The position numbers and the translations under genes are program-made. Below the pieces are notes generated by a model, which did not search any database, was not told the DNA's origin, and worked only from the letters and a program-made list of their open reading frames with translations. Shown one piece after another: positions 17,281 to 26,477 of a stretch of DNA of 64,000 nt. The stretch is from JANNYA01 sp031422315. Lineage in GTDB: Bacteria; Pseudomonadota; Gammaproteobacteria; Xanthomonadales; SZUA-5. The stretch spans positions 1 to 64,000 of the forward strand of contig JANOQN010000011.1 in the NCBI GenBank assembly GCA_031422315.1, written 5' to 3'. Every line of letters starts with the position of its first letter. Position 1 is the stretch's first letter.

Positions 17281-18168
17281 CTAAAACTTGACTTGCCCAA
17301 ACAACAAGTCCAACTTTTGCTCGTAATTCATATAGCCCAGCACCTCATAAAGCTCCTTTCGGGTTTGCATACTAGCTACGCTGTTTGCCTGAGTGCCTTC
17401 TTGCCGGATGTTCGTGTAGACGGCTTCGGCGGCGCGGCTCATGGCGCGAAAAGCGCTGAGCGGGTAAATAATCATGCTGATATCAATGCTTTTTAAATCA
17501 TCGACAGTGAAGTAGGGCGTTTGCCCAAATTCGGTCAAGTTCGCCAATATCGGTGCTTTGACCTCATTTACGAAGCGCGAATATTCCGCCAGCGTGGTGC
17601 AGGCTTCGGCGAAAATTACATCAGCACCGGCAGCCACACAGGCCTGCGCGCGCTCAATGGCGCTATCAATGCCTTCGACGGCAAGCGCGTCGGTGCGCGC
17701 AACCAGTACAAAATTGGCATCGGTGCGGCCGTCAGTGGCGGCCTTAATGCGATCCACCATATCGTCAATCGGCACAATCGCTTTGCCAGGCCGGTGCCCG
17801 CAGCGCTTGGCCTGCACTTGATCTTCAATATGGCAGGCACCTGCGCCCGCGCGAATCAGCTCGGCAACTGTGCGCGATACATTAAACGCGCTGCCCCAGC
17901 CGGTATCGGCGTCCACCAAAATCGGCAGTTGGGTGGCACCGGAAATGCGGCGGATGTCCTCACACACATCATTCAAGCTCGTCATGCCCAAATCCGGTAA
18001 ACCAAAGCTGGCGTTCGCAATACCTGCGCCGGAAACGTATAGCGCTTTAAAGCCCGCGCGCTCGGCCAATAACGCCGCGTAGGCATTGATCGCGCCTGGC
18101 ATTTGCAGTGGTTTTTCGGCGGCCATGGCGGCGCGCAGGCGTGTGCCTGCGGATTGGGATTGAGTCAT
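17281..18168 (-). CDS. prpB: Methylisocitrate lyase
   Basis: About 295 aa from the ATG at 18168 ([12 protein letters not shown]...); upstream in-frame codons to 18264 have no supporting site. It cleaves 2-methylisocitrate to pyruvate and succinate in the methylcitrate cycle of propionate use. The active-site segment KRCGHRPGK is present, preceded by DADTGWG and HIEDQVQ, all typical of PrpB and separating it from isocitrate lyase. prpC and acnD/prpD are not adjacent, so the pathway is split in this genome. It diverges from the phosphatase gene at 18357. Confidence 0.93.
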   Translation of the reverse strand: MTQSQSAGTRLRAAMAAEKPLQMPGAINAYAALLAERAGFKALYVSGAGIANASFGLPDLGMTSLNDVCEDIRRISGATQLPILVDADTGWGSAFNVSRTVAELIRAGAGACHIEDQVQAKRCGHRPGKAIVPIDDMVDRIKAATDGRTDANFVLVARTDALAVEGIDSAIERAQACVAAGADVIFAEACTTLAEYSRFVNEVKAPILANLTEFGQTPYFTVDDLKSIDISMIIYPLSAFRAMSRAAEAVYTNIRQEGTQANSVASMQTRKELYEVLGYMNYEQKLDLLFGQVKF

Positions 18169-18356
18169 ATCGGATCCAGAGTTGTTGGGTGCTTTTAAAG
18201 TAACAATAAAGTAGCAAAATTTGCGCCTGTTTGTCATTGCAGCCATTTTGAAGTTGACTAGCAAGTGGGTTTGCTAGGGGTGTTGTCTCATGGGGCTCGC
18301 ACGATTGCAAAAAAATGCTAGCGTTCACGCTCTATCGCGACATTATTTGAGCCTTT

Positions 18357-19460
18357 ATGCAGCTAGTTTTCTCACTAAATTCCAAGCTGGTTTTACTAAG
18401 TTTTGCGCTATTTTTTAGTCCAGCACACGCAAAGACAGACAAAAGCAACTTAAAGCCCGATGAAATCGTGCAGCTCGCCAACGGCACCGCCCGCGTTGAT
18501 GGGGAAGCTGCGCTGACGCGCGTGCATGCTTATGTTTTTGAGCGCGAACGCCGCCCAGGTGCGCGCTATGCGTTTGAGCAATATTTGGACATTGACGTGG
18601 ATGCGCTAAGCCCTGATCAACGAAAAAATTACCATGACCGTACCTCACTGATGCTGATTGACGCCGAACGTGACAAACAGCTTTTTCTGCAAGGCGAATC
18701 TGGGCATGCCATGCAACTTCGGCGCACTGATAGCGAGGGTGTAACGAGCTCGTCGGCTTGGCTGCCATTTACGGCTCAAGCAAAAAACTCAGGCTGGATA
18801 ACCTACAGCGTTAGCGGGCCAAATCAACGCTTTACCGGGCGCGCGCAGATCGTGCCGGATTTGGGCACGTCAATCATTTCAGATATTGACGATACGATTC
18901 GCGATACCCACGTGCTTGATACCCGCGAGATGCTGATGAACACTTTTGTGCGGCAGCTCAAAGCGGTGCCGGGCATGGCGGCGCTGTATCAAAGTGCGCT
19001 GCGAACCCAGGGCGTTCGCATTCACTATCTTTCGAATGCGCCGCACGCGCTATACCCACTTTTGCAGCAGTTTTTTACGGAGGCCGGTTTTCCAGAGGGC
19101 TCGGTGCATCCGCGCGCAATCAGTGCAAGTAGTGCCAGCTGGGCCAAGCTATTTAAAGCGGATTTATTGGATAGCCACAAGGCCAAGGTGATCAAATCCT
19201 TGATGCAGGATTTCCCTAAGCGCAGCTTTGTGCTGATTGGCGACACCGGTGAGCAAGACCCGGCGATTTATGGCGCGATTGCCCGCAAATACCCAGAGCG
19301 CGTGCGGATGATTTTGCTGCGCGATGTAACCGGCGAAGCGCGCGAAAGTCCGCGCTATGCCAAAGAGCTGCGCGGCATTGCACCTGGCAATTGGCAGCTG
19401 TTTCAGCAGGCGAGTGCGCTAACGCTAGCCGATCTTAAGCTTGAGCAGGCAAGCCAATGA
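18357..19460 (+). CDS. App1-type phosphatase (DUF2183), exported
   Basis: 367 aa. A signal peptide is visible (hydrophobic 9-21, cleavage after AHA at residue 25). The C-terminal half has a HAD-like phosphatase core: SDIDDTIRDTHV with D-x-D-D-T at 176-180, YLSNAPHALYP as motif II, KADLLDSHKAKVI with the motif III Lys, and FVLIGDTGEQDPAIY as motif IV. This matches DUF2183, the catalytic domain of yeast App1 phosphatidate phosphatase. It probably acts on phospholipid or phosphate esters in the periplasm. Its stop overlaps the start of the next gene by 4 nt. Confidence 0.85.
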   Translation: MQLVFSLNSKLVLLSFALFFSPAHAKTDKSNLKPDEIVQLANGTARVDGEAALTRVHAYVFERERRPGARYAFEQYLDIDVDALSPDQRKNYHDRTSLMLIDAERDKQLFLQGESGHAMQLRRTDSEGVTSSSAWLPFTAQAKNSGWITYSVSGPNQRFTGRAQIVPDLGTSIISDIDDTIRDTHVLDTREMLMNTFVRQLKAVPGMAALYQSALRTQGVRIHYLSNAPHALYPLLQQFFTEAGFPEGSVHPRAISASSASWAKLFKADLLDSHKAKVIKSLMQDFPKRSFVLIGDTGEQDPAIYGAIARKYPERVRMILLRDVTGEARESPRYAKELRGIAPGNWQLFQQASALTLADLKLEQASQ

Positions 19461-20071
19461 GCGATCAACGCAATCGCGATTTGTTTGAAACTTTCGCAAA
19501 ACCGGGCGTGGTTGGGCTTGCCGGCGGCGCGCATTTTATTGACCGCACGATTCGCAAAGTGCAGCGGCATTGGCGCGCAGATGCCCCGCGCAGCCTGTAT
19601 TCGCATGCGTTTATTTGCAGCGGCAAGCGTGCGGACAATCAGCATTGGGTATTGGAATCAGATTTAGAAATCCGCCATAAACAAATTCGCCTCGGCGTAC
19701 AAGAAAACCGCGCCGCGCGATTTTTTAATGCACTCGACTACCCAAATTTGGCGCTACTCGATTTTCAACTGGATGACGTTCAAACCACCAGCGTGCTAAC
19801 CCTGGCACTCGATTTATTGGCAGGTTCAGCGACCTATTCGCTGCGCGAACTGCTCGGCACTTTGATCGCATTGCAACGCCCGACACTTCGAAGCCGGGAA
19901 AACCTATTGAGCAGAGAAGGCGCGGTGTTTTGCTCGGCGATGGTGCAGCACTGCTATCAGCCCATCGGCATTGAATTCGCATCTGGCGTAAGCGTGAAAA
20001 ACACGACGCCGGAGGATATTGCTAGCACCTTGCACCCGCATACTTTGAATCGGGTAATTAGAGCTGAGTAA
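19457..20071 (+). CDS. YiiX-like permuted papain-fold (NlpC/P60 superfamily) protein
   Basis: 204 aa. The order of likely catalytic residues fits a circularly permuted papain fold: His50 in LYSHAFIC, an acidic Glu67 in VLESD, and Cys159 in GAVFCSAMVQ. A GGAHFIDRTIR segment at the N-terminus resembles the entry strand of YiiX/YebB-like proteins. No signal peptide is evident. It starts inside the stop of the App1-type phosphatase (ATGA) and probably works with it on membrane-linked substrates such as lipids or lipoproteins; that pairing is inferred. Confidence 0.6.
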   Translation: MSDQRNRDLFETFAKPGVVGLAGGAHFIDRTIRKVQRHWRADAPRSLYSHAFICSGKRADNQHWVLESDLEIRHKQIRLGVQENRAARFFNALDYPNLALLDFQLDDVQTTSVLTLALDLLAGSATYSLRELLGTLIALQRPTLRSRENLLSREGAVFCSAMVQHCYQPIGIEFASGVSVKNTTPEDIASTLHPHTLNRVIRAE

Positions 20072-20133
20072 ATTAGGTGACGCGCGCTAACTAGTTCATT
20101 GAGCTTGAAGATTACTTGCCGCTGGGAATTTAC

Positions 20134-20721
20134 TTACAACAAAACGAGCCCGGCAGTTTTTTCTACTAAATATTGAAACGACGGCATTGCGCCGCTGGTA
20201 AGGGCTTTTCTAACTTCAACTAGTTTTGCCGCTTTCCGAAACAAAATATCTCGCTCAAGATGATTCTTGTGCGTAATTGCGTTCGTCAATTGATCCTCAG
20301 GAAAATTCGCGCCATAACGCTGAGATATAAGCAAAACATCCTCTAAGTTCTGATCCAAAAGTACGAATGCGTTGGATGATGGTTTTGCTACGATCTCCCA
20401 AAATGCCTGCCTTAGCACTATTTTGCAGCTCTTGGCGGGCAGATTAAACTGACGATTAGCTTTATCCGAATCCAAACATACAACCGGTGCGATACGAGCA
20501 TTGTTGAACGAGTCTATGTGTTTTTTCAGCTGTCTCGTTACGTTTGCGTCTCCCTTGCATGGCATAGGTGCCACTTGTTTTCCAAGCTCGTAGAGATCGA
20601 CAAAGCACGCTCTAATGTCAGCCCTATCGAATAGGCAATTAAGCAATAAACGATGCGGCGCGTAGTCTCTGATTTCGCAGTTGCCCGCTAGCTGATCCTC
20701 GTACAAAACCTTAACCTTCAT
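20134..20721 (-). CDS. Small Toprim-like protein paired with AAA ATPase
   Basis: 195 aa. I do not recognise a close named family. Visible features: an early strand KVLYEDQ with Glu8, a strand APVVCLDSDKA with Asp84 and Asp86, and a later LLDQNLEDVLL. The order E ... D-x-D ... N-x-E-D is what Toprim nuclease folds show (compare GREVENYL in the OLD protein at 60110). This suggests a divergent Toprim partner. Its start overlaps the end of the ATPase gene by 4 nt, so the two form a unit. Pairs of an ABC/RecF-like ATPase with a Toprim protein are usually phage defence systems (split OLD, PARIS-like); here that is inference. Confidence 0.5.
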   Translation of the reverse strand: MKVKVLYEDQLAGNCEIRDYAPHRLLLNCLFDRADIRACFVDLYELGKQVAPMPCKGDANVTRQLKKHIDSFNNARIAPVVCLDSDKANRQFNLPAKSCKIVLRQAFWEIVAKPSSNAFVLLDQNLEDVLLISQRYGANFPEDQLTNAITHKNHLERDILFRKAAKLVEVRKALTSGAMPSFQYLVEKTAGLVLL

Positions 20722-21935
20722 AGAAAAACTTCGCTAGCAAATCCATCCGATAAAAGCGCCCCCAGGCCTTCGTAGTCCCTGAGCCAGAGTTTAAGCGCAT
20801 CGGCATTTACGCGCTTCAGCACAGTTTGACCAAGCGAGTTAAGCTCACACAAAACCGCTTGTTCGGCGGGGGCGCTCAAGCCGTTCAAAATACTGCGTGA
20901 ATGGGTTGCGAGTATTACTTGGGTTTTACGCGCAGTGATTTCCGCCATACTTACCATATGGGGAATCAACGCTGGATGTAAATGAATTTCTGGCTCATCA
21001 ATAGCAAGTAGCCCGCGGTTCTCACCCGACATAAATGCCGCCACCAGTGCAATGTAAGCGAGCTGGCCATCGCTCATTGAACGCGCTGAAACCGGGCGAT
21101 CAAGCCCACGAAACTGTGCGTGTAGCTGCACCCGTCCGGAACCTGCTGCCGGAAATCGCAACCCCTCAAATCGCTCGCCAAACGCGAGTTCTAAGCGCTC
21201 ATTGATGGTTCGCTCAACCTTGGCATTTCCTTGGGTAAAGTTATAAAGGACTGAGGTGAGGTTGTCATAGGTGGCGCTGAGCACTTCAGAATTGCCAAGC
21301 TCTTGTGATTGCCGAAGCGGTTGATCGGCTTTCAGCGCGCGCGCAACCCAAGCCGCAGTCGTATTGACTGCACCGTGAATTTGTATGCTTGCTAGTGCTT
21401 CTTTCGCCGCAACTATTTTCAGAATCAAATTGGCGTCATCATCAGGCACTGTCAAAAATTGCAATCCCGAAGTGCTTAGAATGGTTTCATTCGGGTCAAC
21501 GTGTACTGATTCAAGTTTGCCTTTAGATTCTTTCCTAGGCACAAACACGGTGGCTTCATTGAAAATTCTGCTGAATCGAATTAGGGGAGACGGCACATTG
21601 TATTTTTGATGCAGAGTCTCTTTGGCGATTGCGAAAAATTCGCCGCGTGCCTGTAAGCATATTTCGTAGTCAAATCGATCTTGGCCCTCTTCAACCGCAG
21701 CTTTGATAGTTAGCTGCGTTGCACCTGATGCCAATAGCGCTGGAATTCCACCATGAATTTCATTGATCGCTGATAGGAAGTCGCTTTTTGTACAGCGACG
21801 TAGAATCTCAAACGCCTCAAGTAACGTGCTTTTGCCACTGCCATTTTCGCCGATTAAAACTGTCAAACCATTTAAGTCGAGTTTTGCATTGGTAATGGAT
21901 CGCATCCCGACAATTTCGATAGAGGTAAGTTTCAT
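20718..21935 (-). CDS. RecF/OLD-like AAA ATPase
   Basis: 405 aa. An ABC/SMC-type ATPase with all main motifs: Walker A GENGSGKST at 29-37, signature RSMSDGQLAY at 285-294, Walker B LLAIDEPEIHLHP at 309-321 and H-loop ATHSRS with His345. The middle 60-270 is the variable insertion. No coiled-coil arms and no Toprim domain are attached; the latter function is probably supplied by the overlapping downstream gene. The pair sits alone between genes for a YiiX-like protein and MurL, reads opposite to the former, and looks more AT-rich than its neighbours, consistent with acquisition. Confidence 0.85.
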   Translation of the reverse strand: MKLTSIEIVGMRSITNAKLDLNGLTVLIGENGSGKSTLLEAFEILRRCTKSDFLSAINEIHGGIPALLASGATQLTIKAAVEEGQDRFDYEICLQARGEFFAIAKETLHQKYNVPSPLIRFSRIFNEATVFVPRKESKGKLESVHVDPNETILSTSGLQFLTVPDDDANLILKIVAAKEALASIQIHGAVNTTAAWVARALKADQPLRQSQELGNSEVLSATYDNLTSVLYNFTQGNAKVERTINERLELAFGERFEGLRFPAAGSGRVQLHAQFRGLDRPVSARSMSDGQLAYIALVAAFMSGENRGLLAIDEPEIHLHPALIPHMVSMAEITARKTQVILATHSRSILNGLSAPAEQAVLCELNSLGQTVLKRVNADALKLWLRDYEGLGALLSDGFASEVFL

Positions 21936-22036
21936 TTTTTGTAGTCTTCGCGATACGGACGTTTATATCTTACGTGTTTTGCTACCGGTGATTCGGGCGC
22001 AGTAAGGTTCCACAGCTAATGTTGTCAACGAGGCTG

Positions 22037-23392
22037 CTAAGCCAACGCCAGCCGCATCAACTTCGGCAACCGCGCCAACGCGATTGGATCAGGCGCAAGC
22101 AATTGTGCTAAGTCAGGCTTTTCAATATGCGCGGCAATGTGTTTGCTGAAATGCTGTACTAGCGCATCTTCGCGCCAGTCTGCGCGTTCGCTCAGCTGGA
22201 AAAATGCCGCGCGCGATTCCAGCGCTTCGCCGACGCACTCGAACGGTTTTTGCGCGCCGTTCCACTCCATTAGCGCTGCAAATTCTGGCGCTAATTCAAT
22301 GTCGTCTAGCAAATTTCTGCCGAATATTTTCAGCAAACGTGGCTTTGCGACAAACGGCGCGAGCGCTAAAAATACGAAGTGGCATTTCGGGCATTGGCCG
22401 CACCAGCGGCTGGTGGGTTTGTCGGCCAGAATTCGAAAATTGCGATTGCAGCTGGAAAATAGTGCGTCGTAGCGATCAGTTTGCGCGAATTTTTGCGTGA
22501 CGGCTAGCTCCGAATACGGCCGCAGCAGCGAAAAATAGGCAAGATCCTGCGCGACTTCGGCTTTGATCAACGCACTAAATGCGTTTTCAAACGCCCAGGA
22601 TTTGCTCCATTGATGATTTACTGCAGCGCCTTCGTGGATCAGCGTGGCGGCGCTGGCGGAGCGTTCGTTGCTGAAAATGACTTGGTTATAGTCATACAAA
22701 ATGGCTGCAAGGCTCAGGATCGCTGAGTTAATCGCCGTCACTGGCACATGGCCGTTGAGTGCGCCTTTGGCGTTGAGCGAGAATAATTCAGGGGCAATTT
22801 CCCGGCTGATATTAAGCATCGGCAGGCCGCTGGCTTTGGCAGTTGCAGCGATCAATTCTGAGCGCCCAATCCACACCGCACAGGCCGGCGTACCGGCGCG
22901 TTTCAAGGCTTCGACGCTGACGAGCGAATCTTTGCCACCGCCAAGCGCCACCATCGCGCGCGCACTCAAGCCCAGCGCAGGCGCGGTCGCTCGCGCTGCA
23001 CTCGCTTCAAACTTCAGTGTTAGCTTGAGCTTGTTCTGATAGGCGAACTCAGCTAGGCCTTCGGTGTAAACCGATGTGGCTAATTCCGCAAGCGCAGGGC
23101 TGAGCGGCAATGTGGTGACAAGGCTCGGTGGCACTAAGGCCTTGTAATAGCTGGTGCCTGCCAAAACATGCAGCAGCGCTAGCGCGCGATGCGCCGCCAA
23201 TGCGCGCGCGGACGGCAAATTTGCCAACTCTGGCGCGCCCGGAAATCGAACGGTTTCGACCAGATCAATCGTTTGTGGCTCGCCATTTTCAACAAAGCGC
23301 AGCTGATAGCAAAGCTGTGCGCAACCCTGCAGCAGTTTAGCGGTAACGAACTCAAATTCGCCTTGAGCCAGCGGTAAAATCGCAGTTAGCAT
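22037..23392 (-). CDS. murL: MurL: UDP-MurNAc-L-Ala-L-Glu epimerase
   Basis: 451 aa. MurL inverts the terminal L-Glu of UDP-MurNAc-L-Ala-L-Glu to D-Glu at the cost of ATP (to AMP and PPi), and works with the ligase MurD2 in place of glutamate racemase; this was described in Xanthomonas. Here the family pattern is clear from memory: AGTSYYK at 78-84, EGLAEFAYQN at 111-120, the PP-loop-like GGGKDS at 151-156, NERSASAATL near 242-251 and a Cys cluster WCGQCPKCHFVF at 330-341. The start overlaps the end of the lysC-lysA fusion by 7 nt, tying it to diaminopimelate metabolism. murD2 is not in this window. Confidence 0.82.
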   Translation of the reverse strand: MLTAILPLAQGEFEFVTAKLLQGCAQLCYQLRFVENGEPQTIDLVETVRFPGAPELANLPSARALAAHRALALLHVLAGTSYYKALVPPSLVTTLPLSPALAELATSVYTEGLAEFAYQNKLKLTLKFEASAARATAPALGLSARAMVALGGGKDSLVSVEALKRAGTPACAVWIGRSELIAATAKASGLPMLNISREIAPELFSLNAKGALNGHVPVTAINSAILSLAAILYDYNQVIFSNERSASAATLIHEGAAVNHQWSKSWAFENAFSALIKAEVAQDLAYFSLLRPYSELAVTQKFAQTDRYDALFSSCNRNFRILADKPTSRWCGQCPKCHFVFLALAPFVAKPRLLKIFGRNLLDDIELAPEFAALMEWNGAQKPFECVGEALESRAAFFQLSERADWREDALVQHFSKHIAAHIEKPDLAQLLAPDPIALARLPKLMRLALA

Positions 23393-26052
23393 GTGGGTTC
23401 CTTATTCTCGAGCGCGTCCAGAAAAATTTCGCCTAGAAAGACTTCTTTGGCAGGCTCACGCAAGTTGTAACTTGATGCCATTACTGCGCCATACGCGCCA
23501 GCTTCGGCAATCAGCATGACATCGCCCTCAAGGCACTCGGGCAGTTTGCGCTGCAGCCCGAGCACATCGCCGGTCTCGCAAATCGGCCCGACGATTGTGC
23601 AGGGCGCATCAATTGCAGGCTGATTCAGTGCCGATAGATTGACGATGTCATGGTAGGCATCATAAAGCGCCGGGCGAATCAAGGAATTCATGCCGGTATC
23701 GACGCCAATAAAGCGGCCCTTGCCTTTGCTTTTAACTTGGGTGACTCTACACAGCAGCACCGTTGATTCCGCGACAGGATAACGCCCCGGTTCCATCCGA
23801 ACTCGCAAATGCGGATAGTGCGAGCGCAGCGATAAAAGCCGCTGATTCAGCGCGGCTAGATCAAGCGGCGGCTCGCAATCTGAGTGCGGTACCGCCAGTC
23901 CGCCGCCTAAGTTAAGCGTTCGCACGCTCGGCAAGCGCTCGGCGATTGAAGCAAGTTCAGTGTACACACGCGGCCAGTGTTCGATATCTGAAATGCCGCT
24001 GCCAAGGTGTGCGTGCAGGCCGCTGATCTGAACATCCAATACGCGTGCCAATGCGGTAAATTCCTGCAAATCCATCAGCGCAAGCCCGAACTTTGAGCGC
24101 TCGCCGCCGGTATTGACTTTGGCGTGGTGGCCGCCGCCAAAGCCTAAGTCAAGCCGCAATTGAATTGATTGACCGCGCACCAGTTCAGGCCAATGCTTGA
24201 GCGCAAAAGTGGAATCGAGCGTTAACTGCACGCCTTTGTCAATGGCGGCTTGATACTCCGCGCGCGGCGCAAAGTTTGGGCTAAACAAGATGCGCTCGGC
24301 CGGCAAATCCGGGAAGGCGCGCTGCACATGTTCGATCTCCGGCAGTGACACGCATTCCAGTCCAAAGTCTGAATCCAATAACACCGCTAAAATCGGCGTG
24401 GCAGCGTTGGCTTTAATGGCGTAGTACCACTCATCAACGGCGTTCATTGCGATTAGCCGACGAGCGCGCTCGGCTACAATCGGCAAGGCGCACACATAGC
24501 TCGGCCCGCTTTGTGCAAGCGCTATCAGCTGTGTGCGCGCGGCTTTCCACCAAGCGGGCGGCAGCGCGGGAGCCATAAGCTCGTTCGCCGCATGATGCAT
24601 TTGCGCCCAACTCGGGCCGAGCACATCCGGCTCATCCAGCGGCAATAAGCGCTCAGCGATCAAACACTGATGCACCGCTGGCAATAGCGCATCGGCGCGA
24701 TCATCATCAATCACAAAAGTTAGGTTCAAATCATTGCTTGATTGCGTTAATAAATGCACCCGGCCAGCGCCGACTTCCGCGCATACTTGACTCAATCGAT
24801 GCAGCAGGCTGCGAATGCCACGCCCGACTAGCGTCAGGGCAGAGCAGGGCGCGATGACTTTGACTTTGCAGACTTGTGCTAAGTCCTCACACAGGCGCTG
24901 CAAGACATCGGCGCTGAGCAAGTTTTCGCTCGGGTCGAGTGATACTGTTACGTTAGTTTCCGAACTGCCAATCAAGTCAATCGACAGTCCGTGCGCTTTG
25001 AAAAACCCAAACACGTCGGCCAAAAAACCAACCTGCTGCCACATGCCCAGCGATTCCATTGATACCAAGGTAATGCCTGAGCGAATCGAGATGGCTTTCA
25101 CGCTGGGCGGGCTGGCGAGCGATATCGGGCCGATCAAGGTGCCAGCCAGCTCAGGCCGATCAGTGTCTTTAATTCGTAGCGGAATCTCAGCTTCACGCAG
25201 TGGAATTAGGCAGCGCGGATGCAGCACTTTCGCGCCGGTAGCGGCGATTTCCTGCGCTTCGTCAAAGTCAAGCCGCTGCAATAATCGAGCGCTAGGTACG
25301 CGTCTTGGATTGGCGCTAAACATGCCGGGTACGTCAGTCCAAATTTGCACTTCGGCAGCGTTAAGCTGTGCACCGAAATAGCCGGCCGAGGTATCCGAGC
25401 CGCCGCGCCCCAACAACACAGTTTGGCCGTTCGCATTGCTGGCAATAAAGCCTTGGGTAATAAAGGCCAAACCTTGCTGAGCCAGCCGCTGCTGCAACGC
25501 CTTATCGGCCTGGGTTTGACAGCCCGCAGACAGAAACTGCGCCCAAACACTATCGTTTGCATTAGCGCTGGCAACGAGATGCTGGCGCGCATCTAGCCAT
25601 TGAATCGGCACGCCAAGCGCGCTTAAATAATGTGCGCCCAGGGTGCTTGAAAGCAGCTCGCCAAAACACAGTAGCTCAGCTTGCCATGCAAAGAGCGCGC
25701 TATCAGCAGGGTCAGGGCGCTGCGTCAAGTGCGCTTTGAGTGCGGTAAAACGCGCTTCCAACGCAAATTTACAATCGGGCAAACTAGCATCAAACGCCAA
25801 ATCGCTTAGCAACTCAAAGTGCTTTTCGGCAATGCTTTGCACGATCGTATCCGCCGCCTCGCTATTGTCTACCAGCTCGGAGAGGTGTTTGAGCTTATCC
25901 GTCACGCCAGTCAAAGCGCTGACCACCACCAATACGCGCCGGGTTGCAAGCTCGCCATTGACGAGCTTTGCGATGGTGTTCCAGCGCGCTTTCTTAGACA
26001 CGCTGGTACCGCCAAATTTAAGCACTACCCAGCCATTTTGCACGCTAGTCAT
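23386..26052 (-). CDS. lysAC: Bifunctional aspartate kinase / diaminopimelate decarboxylase
   Basis: 888 aa from the ATG at 26052. The frame opens at 26130 but the extra 26 codons are encoded by a 28-bp tandem repeat and are probably leader. Residues about 8-330 are aspartate kinase (VVLKFGGTSV at the start, LGRGGSDTSAGYFGAQL in the middle), followed by ACT-like regulatory domains to about 450. From about 500 on it is PLP-dependent diaminopimelate decarboxylase, with Lys547 in YYAIKANA, an HLGSGI segment and an AEAGAYG near the end. Thus one protein carries the first and last steps of lysine synthesis, as in Xanthomonadales. It is followed by murL with a 7-nt overlap. Confidence 0.95.
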   Translation of the reverse strand: MTSVQNGWVVLKFGGTSVSKKARWNTIAKLVNGELATRRVLVVVSALTGVTDKLKHLSELVDNSEAADTIVQSIAEKHFELLSDLAFDASLPDCKFALEARFTALKAHLTQRPDPADSALFAWQAELLCFGELLSSTLGAHYLSALGVPIQWLDARQHLVASANANDSVWAQFLSAGCQTQADKALQQRLAQQGLAFITQGFIASNANGQTVLLGRGGSDTSAGYFGAQLNAAEVQIWTDVPGMFSANPRRVPSARLLQRLDFDEAQEIAATGAKVLHPRCLIPLREAEIPLRIKDTDRPELAGTLIGPISLASPPSVKAISIRSGITLVSMESLGMWQQVGFLADVFGFFKAHGLSIDLIGSSETNVTVSLDPSENLLSADVLQRLCEDLAQVCKVKVIAPCSALTLVGRGIRSLLHRLSQVCAEVGAGRVHLLTQSSNDLNLTFVIDDDRADALLPAVHQCLIAERLLPLDEPDVLGPSWAQMHHAANELMAPALPPAWWKAARTQLIALAQSGPSYVCALPIVAERARRLIAMNAVDEWYYAIKANAATPILAVLLDSDFGLECVSLPEIEHVQRAFPDLPAERILFSPNFAPRAEYQAAIDKGVQLTLDSTFALKHWPELVRGQSIQLRLDLGFGGGHHAKVNTGGERSKFGLALMDLQEFTALARVLDVQISGLHAHLGSGISDIEHWPRVYTELASIAERLPSVRTLNLGGGLAVPHSDCEPPLDLAALNQRLLSLRSHYPHLRVRMEPGRYPVAESTVLLCRVTQVKSKGKGRFIGVDTGMNSLIRPALYDAYHDIVNLSALNQPAIDAPCTIVGPICETGDVLGLQRKLPECLEGDVMLIAEAGAYGAVMASSYNLREPAKEVFLGEIFLDALENKEPTC

Positions 26053-26060
26053 CGCGTTTT

Positions 26061-26116
26061 GAGCCCTGTCAGCTTGGTTTTGCATTGTGAGCCCTGTCAG
26101 CTTGGTTTTGCATTGT
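26061..26116. repeat. Perfect 28-bp tandem duplication upstream of lysC-lysA
   Basis: Two identical copies of a 28-bp unit beginning GAGCCCTGTCAGCTTGG occupy 26061-26088 and 26089-26116. They lie 9 bp upstream of the chosen lysC-lysA start (minus strand). The unit is not a multiple of three, so copy-number change would shift any upstream reading frame but not the gene started at 26052. Confidence 0.9.
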
Positions 26117-26215
26117 TGTTGTCGATCCAAAGGCTAGGGCAGTGCGCCCCTGCAAGCCCACCATTGTGGTGTATGCGGGCGATGCGCTCAAGTGGTGAAC
26201 TAGGCTTAAAAGCGC

Positions 26216-26361
26216 ACCCTCTCCCCAACCCCTCTCCCATGAAGGGAGAGGGGCTAAATCCGGCAGCTAATTGTTGCCAGGCAAAAACCGACTTATGCCA
26301 TCAGTTAAAGCCCAGACAAGCTCCCCTCTCCCTTTATGGGAGAGGGGTTGGGGGAGAGGGT
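26216..26361. repeat. REP-like inverted repeat pair
   Basis: Two copies of an element of about 40 bp (26216-26255 and 26319-26361) face each other. Each is itself a hairpin built from CCCCTCTCCC and GGGAGAGGGG with an ATG/TTA-containing loop, and each carries the CTCCCCAACC tail. They are nearly exact reverse complements and are separated by 63 bp. The form is that of REP/BIME elements. They lie between the divergent lysC-lysA and ATPase genes. Nothing else is seen in the 26117-26477 gap. Confidence 0.85.
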
Positions 26362-26477
26362 TTAGATTTCCTTGAACGCCATTTCTACCTAACCTAATCG
26401 CTCCAACTCAGCTCAAATCACGCTCCTTAACCCCGCCAACCAACCCAGCCACCACCAATTGCCTGTAAACTTTGACC

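Noticed and set aside
17265..17282. tRNA T-loop-like string (CCAGTTCAAATCCC)
   Set aside because: The flanking bases do not form a T-stem and no acceptor, D or anticodon arms fit around it.
24815..25381. 188-codon plus-strand open frame
   Set aside because: Antisense to the aspartate kinase part of the lysC-lysA gene, which is certain.
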